A stretch of 64,000 bases of DNA from Micromonospora sp. MW-13 (GCF_003434305.1 NZ_QKKX01000005.1:124001-188000), one strand, 5' to 3'; counted from the first letter of the stretch, positions 44,667-54,247 are shown. A program made the numbers and translations. The notes: generated by a model from the letters alone, not told the origin.

Positions 44667-45368
44667 ATGGCCGCTACCCAGACCGAGGCGCGACTGCTCG
44701 TCGTCGAGGACGACCCCAACATCCTCGAACTGCTCTCCGCGAGCCTCCGCTTCGCGGGCTTCGACGTGGCCACCGCGACCAGCGGGAGCGCCGCGCTGAG
44801 CGCCGCCAAGGACCACCGCCCCGACCTGGTGGTCCTCGACGTGATGCTGCCCGACCTCGACGGTTTCGAGGTCATCCGGATGCTCCGCGAGGGCGGAACG
44901 CGTACCCCGGTGGTCTTCCTGACCGCCCGGGACGCCACCGACGACAAGATCCGCGGGCTGACCCTGGGCGGCGACGACTACGTCACCAAGCCGTTCAGCC
45001 TGGAGGAGCTGACCGCCCGGATCCGGGCCGTGCTGCGCCGGACGGCCAGCGGCGAGCAGGCCCCGTCCCGGCTCACCTTCGCCGACCTGGAGCTGGACGA
45101 GGAGACCCACGAGGTGCACCGGTCCGGGCAGCGGGTGCAACTCTCGCCGACCGAGTTCAAGCTGCTGCGGTACCTGATGTTGAACGCCAACCGGGTGCTG
45201 TCCAAGGCACAGATCCTCGACCACGTGTGGAACTACGACTTCCGGGGCGACGACAACATCGTCGAGTCGTACATCTCCTACCTGCGGCGCAAGGTCGACA
45301 ACACCCAGCCCCGCCTGATCCACACCCTGCGCGGCGTGGGGTACGTACTGCGCAAGCCGGCGGCGTGA
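44667..45368 (+). CDS. OmpR-family response regulator (MprA-like)
   Basis: A 233-residue regulator. The receiver domain has the acidic pair in VVEDD, the phosphoacceptor Asp58 in VVLDVMLPDLDG and Lys in VTKPFSLEE. The C-terminal winged helix shows LSPTEFKLLRYLMLN and DNIVESYISYLRRKVD. The start at ATG 44667 gives a normal N terminus; the frame is open slightly further upstream. Its stop overlaps the kinase start (GTGA). Gene order regulator-kinase-HtrA protease equals mprA-mprB-pepD of mycobacteria, an envelope-stress system. Confidence 0.92.
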   Translation: MAATQTEARLLVVEDDPNILELLSASLRFAGFDVATATSGSAALSAAKDHRPDLVVLDVMLPDLDGFEVIRMLREGGTRTPVVFLTARDATDDKIRGLTLGGDDYVTKPFSLEELTARIRAVLRRTASGEQAPSRLTFADLELDEETHEVHRSGQRVQLSPTEFKLLRYLMLNANRVLSKAQILDHVWNYDFRGDDNIVESYISYLRRKVDNTQPRLIHTLRGVGYVLRKPAA

Positions 45369-46918
45369 GCGCCGTCGCGGAGGCAAAGGGCAAGCTGCGT
45401 GGTGTGCCGCTGCGGATCAAGCTGGTCGCGGCGGTGCTGGCGTTGGTCGCCGCCGCGCTAGTGGTGATCAGCTCGCTGACCACGTACTTCCTGCGCAACT
45501 ACCTGATCGGTCAGGTGGACGGCGAGTTGCAGTCGGCCAGCATCCAGGTCGGCGGGGTGCTTCCCGACCTCGAGGCCCGTCGGGTGCGGGCGGAGCTGCC
45601 CACCGACTACGTCGTCGCGCTCGCCGACGAGAACCGGGCCCAGATCATCGGGTACGACCGCAGCCTGCAAACGGGCGACCTGCCGGCGATCCCGACAGAC
45701 CTGGCCGGCTTCCGCGCTCAGGAGGGCAAACCGTTCAATGTCCCCGCACAGGACGGGGGAGACCGCTGGCGGATGCTCTATCGGGAGTTGCCGGACGGTC
45801 GGGTGCTCGCCGTCGGGCAGCACCTGACCGACGTCGACCGGGCGGTGAAGCGGCTGGTCTGGATAGACCTTCTGGTCGGCGGGGCGGTGCTGATCCTGCT
45901 CGCCTCCATCGGGGCGGCGATCGTGCGGACCAGCCTCAAGCCGCTGCTGGACATCGAACGCACCGCCGGGGCCATCGCCGGTGGCGACCTGACCCGGCGG
46001 GTGCCCGACCCAGAGGAGGGGCAGCCCTTCCCCACGTCGGAGCTGGGGCGGCTGTCCCGGGCGCTGAACGCGATGCTGGCCCAGATCGAGGCCGCGTTCA
46101 CCGCCCGCGCCGCCTCGGAGATCGCCGCCCGGTCGGCCGAGGCCGGCGCGCGGGACGCGGCCGCCGCCGCCCAGGCGTCCGAGGCGCGGGCCCGGCGCTC
46201 GGAGGAGCGGATGCGGCAGTTCGTCGCCGACGCCTCGCACGAGCTGCGTACGCCGCTGACCACCATCCGGGGCTTCGCCGAGCTGTACCGGCAGGGCGCC
46301 GCCCGGGCCCCCGAGGAGACCGCCGGCCTGCTGCGCCGGATCGAGGACGAGGCGTCCCGGATGGGGCTGCTGGTGGAGGACCTGCTGCTGCTCGCCCGGT
46401 TGGACCGGGAGCGCCCGCTCTCGCTCGCCCCGGTGGAGCTGCCGCTGCTGGCCGGCGACGCCGTGCAGGCCGCCCGGGTGGTGGCCCCGGACCGGCGGAT
46501 CGAGCTGGAGATCGAACCCGGCTCCGGGCCGCTGGTGGTGCTCGGCGACGATGCCCGGCTGCGCCAGGTGATCGGCAACCTGATGACCAACGCGCTGACC
46601 CACACCCCGCCGGACGCCTCGGTGACCCTGCGGCTGCGTACCGAGCCGGGCAACCTGGCGGTGGTCGAGGTCGCCGACACCGGCCCCGGGCTCTCCCCGG
46701 AGCAGGCCGAGCGGGTCTTCGAGCGCTTCTACCGGGCCGACGCCGCCCGCACCCGCCGGGCCGGCGGGGCCACCGGGACCGGGCTGGGCCTGGCCATCGT
46801 GGCGGCGCTGGTGGCCGCCCACCACGGCGCCGTCGAGGTCGCCGAGACTCCCGGCGGGGGCGCGACCTTCCGGGTCCGGCTGCCGCTGCTGCCGGACATC
46901 GACGATCCGGGCGAGTGA
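45365..46918 (+). CDS. Membrane sensor histidine kinase (MprB-like)
   Basis: A 517-residue kinase. Two membrane spans (about 18-42 and 168-190) flank an extracytoplasmic sensor of about 125 residues. A HAMP linker follows, then an unusually long Ala-rich coiled coil (about 240-282), the HisKA box FVADASHELRTPLTTIRGF with phosphorylated His292, and an ATPase domain with NLMTNALTHTP, ADTGPGLS and GGATGTGLGLAI. It is translationally coupled to the response regulator and followed 62 bases later by the protease gene that it probably controls. Confidence 0.93.
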   Translation: MSAVAEAKGKLRGVPLRIKLVAAVLALVAAALVVISSLTTYFLRNYLIGQVDGELQSASIQVGGVLPDLEARRVRAELPTDYVVALADENRAQIIGYDRSLQTGDLPAIPTDLAGFRAQEGKPFNVPAQDGGDRWRMLYRELPDGRVLAVGQHLTDVDRAVKRLVWIDLLVGGAVLILLASIGAAIVRTSLKPLLDIERTAGAIAGGDLTRRVPDPEEGQPFPTSELGRLSRALNAMLAQIEAAFTARAASEIAARSAEAGARDAAAAAQASEARARRSEERMRQFVADASHELRTPLTTIRGFAELYRQGAARAPEETAGLLRRIEDEASRMGLLVEDLLLLARLDRERPLSLAPVELPLLAGDAVQAARVVAPDRRIELEIEPGSGPLVVLGDDARLRQVIGNLMTNALTHTPPDASVTLRLRTEPGNLAVVEVADTGPGLSPEQAERVFERFYRADAARTRRAGGATGTGLGLAIVAALVAAHHGAVEVAETPGGGATFRVRLPLLPDIDDPGE

Positions 46919-46920
46919 CT

Positions 46921-46952
46921 TTCAGGCAACTTCCAGGCTGGTTCCAGGCTGG
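46921..46952 (+). promoter_or_regulatory. Tandem TTCCAG direct repeats before the HtrA gene
   Basis: TTCCAGGCTGG occurs twice head to tail (46931-46941, 46942-46952), preceded by a related TTCAGGCAAC at 46921. The 11-base period is typical of OmpR-family sites and agrees with the repeats at 44604. They lie in the 62-base gap between the kinase and protease genes, so the protease has its own regulated promoter. Confidence 0.6.
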
Positions 46953-46980
46953 TCGCAGTGGCAGGGGAGAGGGTGGACAC

Positions 46981-48537
46981 ATGACCGAGTACGAGACCGA
47001 CCCGCAGCGGCGGCCGGCGCCCTCCGACGCCGAGCCGTCGCACCCCACCGCCGAGCTGTCCCGCGTCGCGCCCGGGCAGTCCGACTCCCCGGCCGTCGAG
47101 CCGCCCGCGCCGGCCGCGCCGACCGCCCCCACGACCCCCACGGCTGACGCGCCGACCGCCCCCGTGGCCGCCCACGCTCCGGGCACCGGGCCCGGCCCTG
47201 CCGCCCCGGTCTCCGGCCAGCACCCGTACGGCGGTTACGCCCCGCCGGCCGGCACCCCGTCGGCCCCGCCGTACCCGGTCGCCGGGCAGCAGCAGCCGGC
47301 CGGGCAGTACCCGACGAGCCCCTGGCAGCCCGGGCAGCAGTCCGGCTGGGCCGCGGGGGGCCAGCACGGACCGGCGGCCCCCGGATACGCCCCGCACGCC
47401 GGGGGTCCCGCGTACCCGGGCGGCCCGGTGCCGCCGCAGTACCCCGGCCAGCAGGTCCCGCAGTGGGCGCAGGGCCCGGCCCCCAAGCCGAGCCGGATCG
47501 CCAAGCTGGCCGGCGCGGGCGTCGCGGTGTTCGCGCTGATGCTCGGCTCCGGTGTCGCCGGTGGCGCGCTCGCGCTCGCCGTGGACGGCGACTCGGGCGG
47601 GATCACCCGCACCTACTCCGCCGCGCCGGTGATCAACGGCGCCGACCTGCCCAAGATCGCCGCCGCCGTGCAGGACAGCGTGGTCTCGATCACCACCGGC
47701 AGCGGCGAGGGCTCCGGCGTCATCCTCAGCGCCGACGGCTACGTGCTCACCAACAACCACGTGGTGGCCTCCGCCGGCGGCGACACCGTGCGGGTGGTCT
47801 TCGCCAACGGCAAGTCCGCCGAGGCGAAGATCGTCGGCACCGACCCGAAGACCGACCTGGCCGTGGTGAAGGCCACCGGGGTCAGCGGCCTCAAGGCCGC
47901 CAAGTTCGGCGACAGCGACGGCATGCAGGTCGGCGACCAGGTGCTGGCCCTGGGCAGCCCGCTGGGCCTGCAGGGCTCGGTCACCTCGGGCATCATCAGC
48001 GCCCGGGACCGCACCATCCAGGCCGGCGAGAACCAGCAGCAGCAGGACCCACGTCAGGGGGCCAGCTCGATCTCCGGGCTGCTCCAGACCGACGCCCCGA
48101 TCAACCCGGGCAACTCCGGCGGCGCCCTGGTCAACACCCGGGGTGAGGTGATCGGCATCAACACCGCCATCGCCACCTCCGGGCAGAGCACCGGCAACAT
48201 CGGCGTCGGCTTCGCCATCCCCAGCAACAAGGCCAAGGACGTCGCCGGGAAGCTCCAGCGCGGCGAGAAGGTCAGCCACCCCTCGCTCGGGGTGAGCGTG
48301 AGCCCGGCCGAGGCCGGCGGTGCGGTGGTCGCGTCCGTCACCCCGGGCAGCGCGGCCGAGAAGGCCGGCCTCCAGCGGGGCGACGTGATCACCAAGTTCG
48401 GCGACACGGTGGTCAACGACTCCAACGACCTGGTGGGCGCCGTCCAGGCCGGCAAGGTCGGCGACCGGGTCGAGGTGCAGTACCAGCGAAATGGATCGGC
48501 GGCGACGGCAACCGTCACGCTCTCCGAGACGTCGTAA
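46981..48537 (+). CDS. HtrA/DegP-type serine protease with PDZ domain (PepD-like)
   Basis: A 518-residue envelope protease and chaperone. Residues 1-170 are a Pro/Gly/Gln-rich cytoplasmic tail, one span lies at about 176-201, the trypsin-like domain has His260 (TNNHVV), Asp292 (KTDLAVVK) and Ser379 (GNSGGAL), and a PDZ domain occupies about 430-515. It follows an MprAB-like two-component pair, as pepD does in mycobacteria. It would degrade or refold misfolded extracytoplasmic proteins. ATG 46981 has ggagagg upstream. Confidence 0.94.
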   Translation: MTEYETDPQRRPAPSDAEPSHPTAELSRVAPGQSDSPAVEPPAPAAPTAPTTPTADAPTAPVAAHAPGTGPGPAAPVSGQHPYGGYAPPAGTPSAPPYPVAGQQQPAGQYPTSPWQPGQQSGWAAGGQHGPAAPGYAPHAGGPAYPGGPVPPQYPGQQVPQWAQGPAPKPSRIAKLAGAGVAVFALMLGSGVAGGALALAVDGDSGGITRTYSAAPVINGADLPKIAAAVQDSVVSITTGSGEGSGVILSADGYVLTNNHVVASAGGDTVRVVFANGKSAEAKIVGTDPKTDLAVVKATGVSGLKAAKFGDSDGMQVGDQVLALGSPLGLQGSVTSGIISARDRTIQAGENQQQQDPRQGASSISGLLQTDAPINPGNSGGALVNTRGEVIGINTAIATSGQSTGNIGVGFAIPSNKAKDVAGKLQRGEKVSHPSLGVSVSPAEAGGAVVASVTPGSAAEKAGLQRGDVITKFGDTVVNDSNDLVGAVQAGKVGDRVEVQYQRNGSAATATVTLSETS

Positions 48538-48567
48538 CACCAACAGACCTACCTCCTCCGGGGCGGT

Positions 48568-48602
48568 GGGTGGCGGAGCCAAGGGGGTTGGCTTCGCCAC
48601 CC
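48568..48602 (+). terminator. Hairpin after the HtrA gene
   Basis: Fifteen-base arms (48568-48582 and 48588-48602) with one G-T mismatch enclose GGGGG. It begins 31 bases after the stop codon. Confidence 0.82.
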
Positions 48603-48674
48603 GCCGCCTCCTCCCTGTTCCGGCCCGGGGCGGCGGGGCCGCCTGCCGGATCCTCGGCGGGTCGCCGCGCGTCC

Positions 48675-48693
48675 CTCACCCGATCCGGGTGAG
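48675..48693. promoter_or_regulatory. Palindrome upstream of the BON-domain gene
   Basis: CTCACCCG and CGGGTGAG flank ATC, 62 bases before the BON start codon. It could be an operator; no matching regulator was identified. Confidence 0.35.
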
Positions 48694-48754
48694 CCGGTCT
48701 CACCCCCACACCGGGCACGGTGACCACGCGCCCGGTGGCGCGGGAGGGGGAACC

Positions 48755-49423
48755 ATGGACACGGCGACGAGCACCCGGACCGACCCGGAGATCCACCACG
48801 ACGTCCTCGCGGAGCTGGACTGGGACCCCCAGGTCCCGCCGACCGTGGTCGGGGTGGCCGTACTGCACGGCGTGGTCACCCTCACCGGCTCGGTGGACAG
48901 CTACGCCCACCGCTGGGCGGCCGTGCGGTGCGCCCAGCGGATCCGCGGCGTCCGCGCGGTCGCCGACGACATCGAGGTACGCCCGCCGGACGTTCCCGGG
49001 CAGACCGACACCGAACTGGCCCTCGCGGCCGGCCGGGCCCTGGAGTGGGACAGCTTCGTGCCGGCCGAACGGCTGGACGTGACCGCCGCCAACGGGTGGC
49101 TGGTCCTGCGGGGCGAGGTGGAGTTCGGCTGGCAGCGGCGCACCGCCGAACGGGAGCTGCGCCGGCTGCGGGGCGTGCGCGGGGTGACCAACCTGGTCGA
49201 GGTCCCCGCGCGGCGGCCGGCCGGCGAACGCGCCCGGCACGAGGTGCAGCGGGCCGTGTCCCGGATCCTCGGCACCGAGCGGGTACGGGCCCGGGTGCAC
49301 GGCGACACCGTGGTCCTCAGCGGCGTGGTCCGCTCCTGGTGGGAACGGGACGAGGCGGAACGGATCGCCTGGTCGACCCCGGGGGTGGGGGCCGTCGACG
49401 ACCGGCTCGTGGTGGCCGGTTAG
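48755..49423 (+). CDS. Protein of three BON domains
   Basis: A 222-residue protein with three consecutive BON repeats, each about 65 residues, marked by VAVLHGVVTLTGSVDSYAHR, VTAANGWLVLRGEVEFGWQR and VRARVHGDTVVLSGVVRSWW. BON domains are thought to bind phospholipid or membranes. There is no signal peptide, so unlike OsmY it is cytoplasmic unless exported otherwise. The ATG follows gggaggggg. Such proteins are often stress-induced; nothing here shows by what. Confidence 0.87.
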   Translation: MDTATSTRTDPEIHHDVLAELDWDPQVPPTVVGVAVLHGVVTLTGSVDSYAHRWAAVRCAQRIRGVRAVADDIEVRPPDVPGQTDTELALAAGRALEWDSFVPAERLDVTAANGWLVLRGEVEFGWQRRTAERELRRLRGVRGVTNLVEVPARRPAGERARHEVQRAVSRILGTERVRARVHGDTVVLSGVVRSWWERDEAERIAWSTPGVGAVDDRLVVAG

Positions 49424-49558
49424 GGGCGCGCCTGCGGGGGGATCGGCTGGTGGGCCGGCCGTTGCCGGCCGCGTGGGGCCGCCGTGCGGTCGTTTGACCA
49501 TCACCCCTGGCGGGAAAGCGCTGCCGATCACGCGCATTGGGACCAACGGGGAGGACTC

Positions 49559-50674
49559 GTGGCCGTGACCGACCTGCCGTCCGACCACTCGGGGGAGCGT
49601 CCGCTGAGGATCGCGATGGTGGTTCCGCCGTGGCTGTCCGTGCCGCCGCCCGGTTATGGCGGGTTGGAACAGGTGGTCGCCGGGCTGGTGGAGGCGCTGG
49701 TCGACCTGGGGCACGCGGTGACCGTCTTCGGGGCCGGCCCGGACCACGGGACCCGCGCCGGATACGTCCCCACCTGCGAGAACCTCCAGTACGACCGGCT
49801 CGGCGAGTCGCTGCCGGAGCTGGCCCACCTGGCCCACGTCGACCGCCTTGTCGGGCCGGACCAGTTCGACCTCGTGCACGACCACACCACCATCGGGCCG
49901 CTGGTCGCCGGCCGCCGGGCGGTGCCCACCGTGGCCACCGTGCACGGCAACCCGGTGGGCGAGTACGGCACCGTGCTCGGCAACACCGACCACGGAGTCG
50001 GGCTGGTGGCCATCTCACACACCCAGCGCCGGCTGAACCCGGGGCTGCCGTGGGTCGGCACCGTGCACAACGCGCTCGACATCGCAGACGTGCCGCACAA
50101 GACCGTTTCGGGCCGTGGGCCGGTGCTCTGGCTGGCCCGGTTCAGCCCGGACAAAGGCCCGGACCTGGCGATCCGGGCCTGCCGGGCGGCGGGCCTGCCG
50201 CTGGTGCTCGCCGGCAAGTGCAACGAGCCCGCCGAGCGCCGGTACTACGAGCAGGTGGTCGAGCCGGCGCTCGCCGAGGACGTGACCGTGGTGCTCAACG
50301 CCGACCGGGACGACGCCCTGCGGATGCTCGTCGACGCCCGCTGCCTGATCATGCCGATCCAGTGGGAGGAGCCGTTCGGCATGGTGATCCTGGAGGCGAT
50401 GGCGACCGGCACGCCGGTGGTGGCGCTGCGCCGGGGGGCCGTGCCGGAGCTGGTCCGCCCCGGCGTGACCGGCCTGGTCTGCGACCGCCCCGAGGACCTG
50501 CCGGACGCGCTGCGGCAGGCCGGCCGGCTGGACCCGGCGATGTGCGTGGCGCACGTGGCGGAGAGCTTCTCCACCTCCCGGATGGCCCTGGGCTACGAGG
50601 CGGTGTACCGGGACTTCCTCGGCGCCTCCGGGCACGCCTCGACCCGCCGGCCGGTCCCCGTCGCCGCCCGCTGA
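49559..50674 (+). CDS. GT4-family glycosyltransferase
   Basis: A 371-residue GT-B fold enzyme. The N-terminal lobe begins IAMVVPPWLSVPPPGYGGLE, resembling the nucleotide-sugar transferases related to trehalose synthase, with VHGNPVGEYG in the middle; the C-terminal donor site reads EEPFGMVILEAMATGTPVVA, whose Glu is the family's E-x7-E motif. The GTG at 49559 has ggggagga upstream. It is convergent with the kinase gene. Donor and acceptor are unknown. Confidence 0.88.
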   Translation: MAVTDLPSDHSGERPLRIAMVVPPWLSVPPPGYGGLEQVVAGLVEALVDLGHAVTVFGAGPDHGTRAGYVPTCENLQYDRLGESLPELAHLAHVDRLVGPDQFDLVHDHTTIGPLVAGRRAVPTVATVHGNPVGEYGTVLGNTDHGVGLVAISHTQRRLNPGLPWVGTVHNALDIADVPHKTVSGRGPVLWLARFSPDKGPDLAIRACRAAGLPLVLAGKCNEPAERRYYEQVVEPALAEDVTVVLNADRDDALRMLVDARCLIMPIQWEEPFGMVILEAMATGTPVVALRRGAVPELVRPGVTGLVCDRPEDLPDALRQAGRLDPAMCVAHVAESFSTSRMALGYEAVYRDFLGASGHASTRRPVPVAAR

Positions 50675-50689
50675 CCGGACCCCGACGGG

Positions 50690-52228
50690 TCAGACCCGGG
50701 CCGCGCCGAGCTGCTGGAACGCCATGTCGAGCTGGCGGGCGTACGCGGGGGTGATGCTGCCCTCGCGCTGCCGATCGGCGACCTTGTCCCGGGCCCGCCG
50801 CACCGCGGCGGCCAGGTCGCCCCGGCCGCTCGCGGCGGTGGCGTGGCCGAGCAGGTTGCGCAGGTCCGTGCCGACGTCGATGCGGATCCCGCCGTCGGCC
50901 ACCCCCGCCTCGATGAGCTGGTCGATCCGGTTGGCCGTCTCGGTCAGGCTGTCGCCGGACGGCGCCGGCGGCGTGCTCGTCGCCGCCGCCGAGGGGGCGG
51001 GCCGCGTCCGGCTGGGTGTCCCGGGCGTGGCGGTCGGGACGCTCGGGGACGGCTCCGGGGCGGGTGTCGACGCCGCCCCGGTCGGGGCGTTCGTCGGGGC
51101 CGCCCCGGGCGGCGGGTCCGCGTCCCGGGTCAGCGTCGGCAGGAGCAGCGCCAGCCCGGTGACCAGCACGACGCCCACCGCGATCACCGGCACCGGGGCC
51201 GGCCGGCGGCGACGATCGGGCCGGGCGCGCCGTCGCCCGCCCCCGGCCGGTGGCGAGTCCCGAGTGGACGCGACCGGTCCGGCGGCGTCCGGCGACCCGG
51301 CGGGCCCGGTGACCGGGGCGGGCGGCGGCTCGGGCGGGCCGACGATCGACGGCAGGGTCACGGTCGGGGCGAGCATGGTGGCGGCCTGCGGGTCGGCCGG
51401 CAGGAGTTGGTCGCGCAGCACGAGGGCGACCTGGTGCGCGGTCGGCCGGTCCCGCGGCTCGCGGGACAGGCACCGCAGGCAGGTACGGGCCACCTCGGAC
51501 GGCAGCCCCGGCGCCTCCAGCGGGGGCGGGGCCCCGCCGGACTCCAGCGCCACGCCGAGCTGCTCCCAGGTGTCCGCCGGGTACGGCACCCGCCCGGTCA
51601 GCATCTCGTACAGCAGCACCCCGAGGGAGTAGATGTCGGTGGCGGGCTGCGCCGGTGCCCCGTCCAGCCGTTCCGGGGCGACGTACGCCGGGGTGCCGAA
51701 GGTGCCGCCGTCCTCGTCCTCGTCCGGCGCGCCGATGTGGGTGGCGATGCCGAAGTCCAGCACCTTGGCGCCGACCGGCGTCATCATCACGTTGGCCGGG
51801 GTGATGTCCCGGTGCACGATGCCGAGCCGGTGCGCCGCGGCCAGCGCCTCCGCCACCTGGGCACCGATCTCGACCGCGTCCGGCCAGGGCAACGGGCCCT
51901 CGGTCAGCCGGTACTCCAGCTCCTCCCCGGCGAGCAGTTCCATCACCACGAACGAGGTGATGCTGCCGTCCGGAGCGAGCGTCTCGCCGTAGTCGTGCAC
52001 CGAAGTCACGTGCGGGTGGACGAGCTGGGCGGCGCTGCGCGCCTCCTCGCGGACCATGTCCCGGAACCGGGCGTCCGCCGCCAGCGAGGGGGCGAGCACC
52101 TTCAGCGCCACCGTGCGGTCCAGCACCTCGTCCCGGGCGCGCCAGATGACCGACATGCCGCCGGCGCCGATCTGGTCAACGAGCCGGTACCTGCGGGCCA
52201 GCAGCCTGCCGGCGTGCAGTGTTGCCAT
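50690..52228 (-). CDS. Transmembrane Ser/Thr protein kinase (PknB class)
   Basis: A 512-residue Hanks-type kinase. The glycine loop is IGAGGMSVIW (20-29), Lys43 is the ATP lysine, and HRD is 139-141, DFG 158-160, with the APE-like region YVAPERLDG. The usual HRDxKPxN loop reads HRDITPAN, so the conserved Lys after the Asp is replaced by Thr. A span lies near 333-353 after a basic/Pro linker, and a helical C-terminal region of about 90 residues would be extracytoplasmic. ATG 52228 is chosen because gcaggt lies upstream. No PASTA repeats are present. Confidence 0.9.
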   Translation of the reverse strand: MATLHAGRLLARRYRLVDQIGAGGMSVIWRARDEVLDRTVALKVLAPSLAADARFRDMVREEARSAAQLVHPHVTSVHDYGETLAPDGSITSFVVMELLAGEELEYRLTEGPLPWPDAVEIGAQVAEALAAAHRLGIVHRDITPANVMMTPVGAKVLDFGIATHIGAPDEDEDGGTFGTPAYVAPERLDGAPAQPATDIYSLGVLLYEMLTGRVPYPADTWEQLGVALESGGAPPPLEAPGLPSEVARTCLRCLSREPRDRPTAHQVALVLRDQLLPADPQAATMLAPTVTLPSIVGPPEPPPAPVTGPAGSPDAAGPVASTRDSPPAGGGRRRARPDRRRRPAPVPVIAVGVVLVTGLALLLPTLTRDADPPPGAAPTNAPTGAASTPAPEPSPSVPTATPGTPSRTRPAPSAAATSTPPAPSGDSLTETANRIDQLIEAGVADGGIRIDVGTDLRNLLGHATAASGRGDLAAAVRRARDKVADRQREGSITPAYARQLDMAFQQLGAARV

Positions 52229-52382
52229 CGCGGAACGCACCTGCCTGGGGTCGGGGCGGTATCAGGTTGCGCGAATGTGTCCGGGGTGTCAACGGCCGTC
52301 CGGTTCCACCCGTCCGGCCCGTGGCCGGTGGCAGGTCGGGCGGCGGATGGCCGACGGGACGGGCCGTGCCAGGATGAACGGC

Positions 52383-53216
52383 ATGGTCGGCGGTCCGGTG
52401 GCATTCGTGCTCGGCGGTGGGGGAGTTCTCGGCGCGGTCGAGGTGGGCATGCTGCGTGCCCTGTTCCGCGCCGACATCCGGCCCGACCTGGTGCTCGGCA
52501 CCTCGATCGGCGCGGTGAACGGCGCGCTGGTCGCCGCCGACCCGACCGAGGCGGTCACCGACCGGCTGGTCCGGCTCTGGGCCTCGCCGGAGGCCAGCGA
52601 GGTGTACGGCGACTCGGTGGCCCGGCAGCTACGCCGCTTCGCCGCCCGTACCCACCTGCACTCGCCCCGGCCGCTGCGCCGGCTGCTGGAGGCGGAGTTG
52701 GGTGAGGAGACCACGTTCGCCGACCTGCGGGTGCCGTTCCGGTGCTGCGCGGCCAACATCGAGCGGGCCGCCGAGCACTGGTTCGACAGCGGACCGCTGG
52801 TGCCCGCGGTGCTCGCCTCCGCCTCGGTGCCGGGGCTGCTGCCGCCCGCCGAGATCGGTGGGCAGCACTTCATCGACGGCGGGATCGTCAACTCCATCCC
52901 GATCGGCGAGGCGGTCGTCGCCGGGGCGCGGCGGATCTTCGTCCTCCAGGTGGGCCGGATCGAGCGGGAGCTGGCCCCGCCCCGGCGGCCCTGGGAGATC
53001 GCCCAGGTGGCGTTCGAGATCGCCCGCCGGCACCGGTTCGCCCGGGAGATGGCGGCGCTGCCCGAGGGGGTGGAGGTGCACGTGCTGCCGACCGGGGGGC
53101 CGGGCCCGCGTGAGGACAGCCCGTGGGCGTACCGGGACATGGCGGCGGTGGGGCGGCGGATCAGCCGCGCGTACACCGCCTCCCGCCGCTACCTGGCCAC
53201 CCACCTGGAAGACTGA
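52383..53216 (+). CDS. Patatin-like phospholipase
   Basis: A 277-residue lipid acyl hydrolase. The oxyanion loop GGGG is at 11-14, the nucleophile Ser41 is in GTSIG, and the catalytic Asp165 is in IDGGIVN, giving the Ser-Asp dyad of patatins. ATG 52383 or the in-frame ATG 52374 may be the start; neither has a clear ribosome site. Its stop shares a base with the next start (TGATG), so it is coupled to an acyltransferase, a pairing that suggests phospholipid remodelling. Confidence 0.88.
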   Translation: MVGGPVAFVLGGGGVLGAVEVGMLRALFRADIRPDLVLGTSIGAVNGALVAADPTEAVTDRLVRLWASPEASEVYGDSVARQLRRFAARTHLHSPRPLRRLLEAELGEETTFADLRVPFRCCAANIERAAEHWFDSGPLVPAVLASASVPGLLPPAEIGGQHFIDGGIVNSIPIGEAVVAGARRIFVLQVGRIERELAPPRRPWEIAQVAFEIARRHRFAREMAALPEGVEVHVLPTGGPGPREDSPWAYRDMAAVGRRISRAYTASRRYLATHLED

Positions 53217-54238
53217 TGCCGCTGCCACCCCGGTGGGTACGCCGGTTGCTGCTGGCACCCGGCGTGGTGCTGCTCGCGGTGCTGGTCGTGACCAGCCTGC
53301 CGGTCTGGGCGTTCGCCGCGCTGGCGCTGTCCCCGCTGGTCCCGGGCCGGCTCCGGCCGCTGCGGCTGCTCTGGATCGGCTGCGTCTACCTGGTCTGGGA
53401 CGCGGCGGCGCTGCTCGCCCTGTTCGCGCTCTGGCTGGCCTCCGGCTTCGGGGTGTGGAAGCGGACGCCGCCGATGCAGCGGGCGCACTACGTGCTCGCC
53501 GGGTGGTTCCTGCGGGTGCTCTTCTGGCAGGCCCGGTGGACGCTGCGGCTGAGCATCGACGTGGTCGGCACCGACCCGGACACGGCGCTGCCCGGCCGGC
53601 CCGAGCTGGTGCTCTGCCGGCACGCCGGGCCCGGCGACTCGTTCATCCTGATCCACGCGCTGGTGAACTGGTTCCACCGAGAGCCCCGGATCGTGCTCAA
53701 GGACAGCCTCCAGTGGGACCCGGCCATCGACGTGCTGCTCAACCGGCTGCCGTCCCGGTTCCTGGCCCCGGCCTGGAACCGGAACGGGTCGGTGGCCGAG
53801 CAGATCGGCCACCTCGCCACCGGGCTGGACGACGACGACGCTTTCGTGATCTTTCCGGAGGGGGGTAACTTCACGCCGCGCCGCCGGCTGCGGGCCATCG
53901 CCCGGCTGCGGTCCCTGGGGCTGGAGCGGATGGCGCTGCGCGCCGAGCGGATGCAGCACGTGCTCGCCCCGCAGCCCGGCGGGCTGCTCGCCGCCCTGGA
54001 CGCCGCTCCGGACGCCGGGGTGATCTTCGTCGCGCACACCGGGCTGGACCGGATGATCACCGTCGCCGACGTCTGGCGGGAGCTGCCGATGGACAAGCGG
54101 ATCGTGATGCGGTTCTGGTCCGTGCCGCCGGACGAGGTCCCCACCGGGAAGCAGGAGCGCATCGACTGGCTCTTCGACTGGTGGACGCGGATCGACGAAT
54201 GGATCGCGGCGCACCACGAGGGGGCCGACGCCGCGTAG
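53216..54238 (+). CDS. Lysophospholipid acyltransferase-family membrane protein
   Basis: A 340-residue protein with two or three N-terminal spans (about 12-40 and 50-78). The acyltransferase catalytic motif is His136-x4-Asp141 in CRHAGPGDS, and the acceptor motif is FPEGGNFTPRRR. It is longer than simple PlsC proteins. It is coupled to the patatin gene and is followed by cutA after nine bases. A deacylation-reacylation cycle with the patatin is a reasonable inference. Confidence 0.82.
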   Translation: MPLPPRWVRRLLLAPGVVLLAVLVVTSLPVWAFAALALSPLVPGRLRPLRLLWIGCVYLVWDAAALLALFALWLASGFGVWKRTPPMQRAHYVLAGWFLRVLFWQARWTLRLSIDVVGTDPDTALPGRPELVLCRHAGPGDSFILIHALVNWFHREPRIVLKDSLQWDPAIDVLLNRLPSRFLAPAWNRNGSVAEQIGHLATGLDDDDAFVIFPEGGNFTPRRRLRAIARLRSLGLERMALRAERMQHVLAPQPGGLLAALDAAPDAGVIFVAHTGLDRMITVADVWRELPMDKRIVMRFWSVPPDEVPTGKQERIDWLFDWWTRIDEWIAAHHEGADAA

Positions 54239-54247
54239 GGTGCGGTC

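Noticed and set aside
43745..45364. Upstream extension of the histidine kinase frame to over 1000 codons
   Set aside because: It is a shadow of DUF4097, PadR and the response regulator. The kinase starts at GTG 45365.
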